A DNA stretch of 45,172 nt from Desulfurellaceae bacterium. Its GTDB lineage: Bacteria > Desulfobacterota > Binatia > Bin18. This document shows, piece after piece, positions 42,109-45,172 of the stretch (positions within the stretch are counted from its first letter, which is position 1; each line of letters starts with the position of its first letter). The notes under the pieces were generated by a model. The model had not been told where the DNA came from. It did no database searches and saw nothing but the letters and a program-made list of their open reading frames with translations. Location of the stretch: contig JAGWBB010000026.1 of NCBI GenBank assembly GCA_021296095.1, positions 1 through 45,172 of the forward strand, in the 5' to 3' direction. The position numbers were made by a program, and so were the translations under genes.

Positions 42109-42190
42109 CCCTTCGACTTCAGGCGCGTTACGCCTGACGCTCAGGACGAACGGCCTCCCGTTCATGCTGAGCGGAGCGAAGTCGAAGCAG
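42109..42190. repeat. Dispersed-type nested inverted repeat (CTTCGACTTC/GAAGTCGAAG)
   Basis: Outer arms CTTCGACTTC (42111-42120) and GAAGTCGAAG (42178-42187) are perfect. Inside, CGCTCAGGACGAACGG and CCGTTCATGCTGAGCG pair with two mismatches, and AGGCG-CGTTA-CGCCT forms a further small hairpin. This is a repeat type commonly dispersed between genes in environmental bacterial genomes. Confidence 0.75.
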
Positions 42191-42338
42191 GGAATGCCGG
42201 ATCACGTCCAGCCTGACGAGAGCGGAACGGCGGGGCTACAGCCTAACGTGAAACGCTCTAGGGCGTTTGAGCCGGTCATTGCTCTGGAGCTTCAGCACGC
42301 TTTGCTTGTTCTCCTCAGGCGGGCGAGTTAAGGAGGAG

Positions 42339-42438
42339 ATGTCGATCCAGAGCCTTGGCTCAAGACGAGAACGGTTGATACGTACCTGAGAGGTCGAAGA
42401 TGAAGAGTTTCAACATACCCTGGAGGAGGTCGAAGATG
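42339..42438 (+). promoter_or_regulatory. Leader of the TonB receptor gene: short ORF and repeated ribosome-binding/start units
   Basis: AAGGAGGAG leads into a 16-codon ORF (42339-42389). Then GAGGTCGAAGATG occurs twice, at 42390-42402 and 42426-42438, each giving an in-frame ATG for the receptor (42400 and 42436). The second has the better GGAGGAGG and begins the signal peptide. Confidence 0.5.
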
Positions 42439-45090
42439 CAGGTAAAACGAGTTGGAGTGGTAGTGGGGGTCTTTATGCTGATGGGCGCCCCGAGTCTAGA
42501 GGCCCAGGAGACGCAGGAGGCGAGCCAGCAGGAGCCGGTCGCAGCCCAAGACGTCGAATCCCCGGAGGATATCATCGGGCTGGAAGTCTTCCGGGTGGTC
42601 GGCTCGCGCGTGGCCGGGCGCTCGGCCCAGGATTCGCCGGTCCCGGTGGACATCATTCGGGGCGAAGACTTGCAGACCTACGGCATCCGGGACATGGATT
42701 CCCTGCTGTCGGCGAGCGTGCCGTCCTACAACGTCGGCCAGGAGCCGATCAGCGACGAGGCGACCTTTGTCCGGCCGGCCACGCTGCGCGGTTTGCCGCC
42801 CGACTCCACCCTGGTGCTGGTCAACGGCAAACGGCGTCACCGCGGGTCGGTGATTAACTTCCTGGGTTCTCCGAATTCCAGAGGATCGCAGGGGGCTGAC
42901 CTCTCCACCATTCCGACCATTGCCCTGGAGCGGGTCGAAGTCCTGCGCGATGGCGCCGCCGCCCAGTACGGCTCGGACGCCATTGCCGGCGTGCTGAATT
43001 TCGTGCTCAAGGAGAACCGCGAGGGCCTGACGGTCCACACCAGCTGGGGCCAGAACTACCACGGCGACGGCGACAAGGTACAGGTGGCCGCCAACCTCGG
43101 CCTGCCGCTGACCGAGAACGGCTTTGCCAGCCTCAGCTTCGAGTTCATGAACGTGGACGAAACCAGCCGCAGCGTCCAGAGCAGCGACGCGCGGGGCTTG
43201 ATTGAGGCCGGCAACGAGCATGTCCGCCGTCCTGCGGCCCAGATCTGGGGCGCGCCCGAAGTCCAGTATGACTACAAGTTTTTCGGCAATGTCGGCCTCG
43301 ACCTCGACGAGATCAACAGCCGGCTGTACGCCTTCGGCAACTATGCCGAGCGGCGGGTGGAGGGTGGCTTCTACTTTCGTAATCCCCACACCCGGCGCGG
43401 CGTGTTCCGGGGCGACCCGCTCGAAGACGGGACCAACACGGTCAAGATGATTGACCTGTCGCACGACGGCATGTCGGGCAACTGCCGGGATATTCCCATC
43501 CGAGGCAATGTTCCCCAGTTTGCTGAAGTCGCCGATAACGGCCCGGACTGCTTTTCGTTCATTGAGCGCTTTCCGGGCGGCTTCACCCCCCGCTTCGGCG
43601 GCTATGTGAAGGACTGGAGTATCGCCTTCGGTCTGACCGGCGACCTGGAGGGATTCGGCGGCATCTATTCCCTGCTGAACGGCTGGTACTACGACATGAG
43701 CGCCTACTTCGGGGAGAACAGCGTTGACTATTTCTTCATCAACACCATCAACCCCCAGCTGGCCGACATGCGAACGAACATTCCCACGCAGTACCGGCCC
43801 GGCGGCGTCTCCCAGTCCGAGAAGACCTTCAACCTGGATATTTCCCGGCTGGTGGACCTCGGCGTGTTCGCCTCTCCGCTGAACATGGCCTTCGGCTTCG
43901 AGTACCACATCGAGGAGTACGAGGTGAAACTCGGTGGCGAAAACTCCTGGTATTCCGACTTCGACCGGTTCGGTCCTCAGGGTCTCGGTGTGGGCTCGAA
44001 CGGGTTTAACGGATTCGGTCCCAATATCATCGGCGACTATCAACGGAATAACTACGCCCTGTACATGGACCTGGAAACCGAGGTGATTGAGGCCGTCACC
44101 CTCGGCGTGGCCGGACGCTACGAAAACTTTGACGCGCCGATCGGCGAGTCCCTGAACGGCAAGGTGTCGCTCAGGTGGCAGCTGCTGGAGATGCTGGCCG
44201 TGCGCGGCGCGGTCAGCTCGGGCTTTCGCGCGCCCACGCCCGGTCAGGCCAACGTGAACAGAATCACCACGGCCTTTGACACCGAGCTTGGCGGGTTGGT
44301 GGACAGGGGTACTCTTCCCGCCCACCATCCGGCTTCGGCCTTCCTTGGCGCCAAGCCGCTGACCCCGGAAAAAGCCGTCAACTATTCTGCTGGCGTGGTG
44401 TTCAACTGGGACGAGCTTGAGGTCACCCTCGACTATTACCGGATCAAGATGCAGGATCGCATCGTCCCCGGCAGCCAACTCCATGTGCCGACTGAACTCG
44501 CCCGGCGGGGCATTACCCGGGCGGAATTCGACGCGGCAGTTGGGCCGAACCAGATCACGACGTTCACCTTCTACACCAACGATTTCGACACCACCACCCA
44601 GGGCCTTGACCTCGTGGCCAGCTACCCGCTGGAGTCCATGCTCGGCCTCACCGAGTTCACGTTTGTCGGCAACTGGAACAAGACCGAGGTGGACAGCCGT
44701 ACCCCGGAGTTCATTAGCGACAAGCTCGTGCGGCAAATCGAAGAGGGGCTGCCGCAGTTCCGCTTCTCGCTGACGGCCGACCACAACTGGGGACCGTGGC
44801 GTTTGCTGTCCCGCCTGTACTTCTACGACAAATTCCGCGATTACCCGACCGACGGTGCTTTCGGCTTCGATACCGGCGAACGCTGGATGATGGATGTCGA
44901 ACTCTCGTACACCCTCCTGAACCTGCCGTTTACGCAGGCGGTTACCATCGCGGTCGGCGCGGAGAACGTGTTCGACGAGTACCCGCGCAGAAACCCGCAA
45001 GCGGCTAATGTCGGCCTGAAATACCCGGAAACCTCGCCCTACGGCTTCAACGGCGGCTTCTACTACCTGCGAGCCGGATTCGAGTTCTAA
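42436..45090 (+). CDS. TonB-dependent outer-membrane receptor
   Basis: 884 residues from ATG 42436. The signal peptide MQVKRVGVVVGVFMLMGAPS ends near LEAQ. The plug domain (about 40-190) shows VVGSRVAGRSAQDSPVPVDI, TLRGLPPDSTLVLVNGKRRH, and ALERVEVLRDGAAAQYGSDA, the last being the classic plug-end motif. A beta-barrel of alternating aromatic strands follows, ending YYLRAGFEF with terminal Phe for BAM insertion. A start at 42400 would add 12 residues before the signal peptide. Ligand unknown; the family takes up siderophores, cobalamin or glycans with TonB-ExbBD, none of which is in the window. Ends before a strong terminator. Confidence 0.94.
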   Translation: MQVKRVGVVVGVFMLMGAPSLEAQETQEASQQEPVAAQDVESPEDIIGLEVFRVVGSRVAGRSAQDSPVPVDIIRGEDLQTYGIRDMDSLLSASVPSYNVGQEPISDEATFVRPATLRGLPPDSTLVLVNGKRRHRGSVINFLGSPNSRGSQGADLSTIPTIALERVEVLRDGAAAQYGSDAIAGVLNFVLKENREGLTVHTSWGQNYHGDGDKVQVAANLGLPLTENGFASLSFEFMNVDETSRSVQSSDARGLIEAGNEHVRRPAAQIWGAPEVQYDYKFFGNVGLDLDEINSRLYAFGNYAERRVEGGFYFRNPHTRRGVFRGDPLEDGTNTVKMIDLSHDGMSGNCRDIPIRGNVPQFAEVADNGPDCFSFIERFPGGFTPRFGGYVKDWSIAFGLTGDLEGFGGIYSLLNGWYYDMSAYFGENSVDYFFINTINPQLADMRTNIPTQYRPGGVSQSEKTFNLDISRLVDLGVFASPLNMAFGFEYHIEEYEVKLGGENSWYSDFDRFGPQGLGVGSNGFNGFGPNIIGDYQRNNYALYMDLETEVIEAVTLGVAGRYENFDAPIGESLNGKVSLRWQLLEMLAVRGAVSSGFRAPTPGQANVNRITTAFDTELGGLVDRGTLPAHHPASAFLGAKPLTPEKAVNYSAGVVFNWDELEVTLDYYRIKMQDRIVPGSQLHVPTELARRGITRAEFDAAVGPNQITTFTFYTNDFDTTTQGLDLVASYPLESMLGLTEFTFVGNWNKTEVDSRTPEFISDKLVRQIEEGLPQFRFSLTADHNWGPWRLLSRLYFYDKFRDYPTDGAFGFDTGERWMMDVELSYTLLNLPFTQAVTIAVGAENVFDEYPRRNPQAANVGLKYPETSPYGFNGGFYYLRAGFEF

Positions 45091-45113
45091 GTAGGCTCTG
45101 ACGAACCGAGATG

Positions 45114-45153
45114 ACAAAAAGGGGGGCAGGCTCATATCCGTCCCCCTTTTTGT
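45114..45153 (+). terminator. Strong intrinsic terminator after the TonB receptor gene
   Basis: ACAAAAAGGGGG (45114-45125) and CCCCCTTTTTGT (45142-45153) pair perfectly with a 16-nt loop; the A- and T-runs make it work in both directions. Confidence 0.85.
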
Positions 45154-45172
45154 CCGGCTCCTACCACCCGCT

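Noticed and set aside
42496-45135. Very long open frame (about 879 codons) on the minus strand opposite the TonB receptor
   Set aside because: It is the complement of a high-GC gene with strong codon bias. It has no recognisable domains or ribosome-binding site, and the plus strand encodes a clear receptor.

Overview
The window comes from a high-GC, Gram-negative bacterium. A TonB-dependent outer-membrane receptor, a respiratory complex I operon and the bacterial ffs-dnaX-ybaB-recR block are all present. The gene mix (CaiB/BaiF CoA-transferases, MaoC-type dehydratase, CYP51-like P450, F420/LLM oxidoreductase, M81 'MlrC' peptidase, D-aminoacylase-like amidohydrolase, DUF1684, DUF2628) resembles uncultivated Tectomicrobia/Entotheonella-like or Binatota-like lineages. 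That placement is inference from gene content, not a phylogeny.

Layout. (1) 1-2637, minus strand: a type I restriction-modification locus. hsdM is frameshifted by a 7-bp tandem duplication and carries an in-frame palindromic repeat. It is followed by a HEPN (HepT-like) gene, then an MNT nucleotidyltransferase (MntA-like) whose frame runs into the start of an HsdS specificity subunit cut off by the window edge. (2) 2669-8081: housekeeping and accessory enzymes (DUF1684, GST, MFS, DUF2628, crotonase, nitroreductase, PdxH-like), with a near-identical 47-bp direct repeat on both sides of the crotonase gene. (3) 8226-11931, plus strand: a tightly overlapping three-gene operon of MoxR-like AAA+ ATPase, GXGXG beta-helix protein (FwdC/GltB-like fold) and VWA-domain protein. 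It has a good sigma70-type promoter and a perfect 16-bp inverted repeat just before the third gene. I do not recognise this combination as a described system. (4) 11925-21309, minus strand: nuoA-C-D-E-H-J-K-L-M-N, lacking nuoB, nuoF, nuoG and nuoI; nuoN has a small deletion/frameshift. (5) 21482-24693, plus strand: tRNA-Ser, SRP RNA (ffs), dnaX, ybaB, recR, tRNA-Asn. (6) 24.7-27.7 kb: a sparse, decaying stretch with a MetE-like TIM-barrel protein, a frameshifted VOC gene, a PIN-domain remnant, a DUF1640-like coiled-coil protein and several short palindromic repeats. (7) 27.7-33.7 kb: a lipid/isoprenoid-type catabolic neighbourhood with MaoC double-hotdog dehydratase and P450 (one operon), a divergent two-domain CaiB CoA-transferase, and an SDR. 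(8) 33.7-45.1 kb: ammonium transporter, PrxQ/Bcp, D-aminoacylase-like amidohydrolase, M81 peptidase, MFS exporter, LLM oxidoreductase, a repeat-bearing intergenic region and a TonB-dependent receptor ending in a strong terminator.

How the parts work together: the left end is a defence locus, possibly partly inactivated or switchable. The MoxR-GXGXG-VWA trio looks like an ATP-driven maturation or metal/cofactor-insertion machine. The nuo cluster supplies the membrane arm plus NuoC, D and E of complex I, so the remaining Fe-S/FMN subunits must be encoded elsewhere if the complex is functional. Three broken frames (hsdM, nuoN, VOC) occur in 45 kb; real decay, phase variation and sequencing error cannot be told apart from one sequence.
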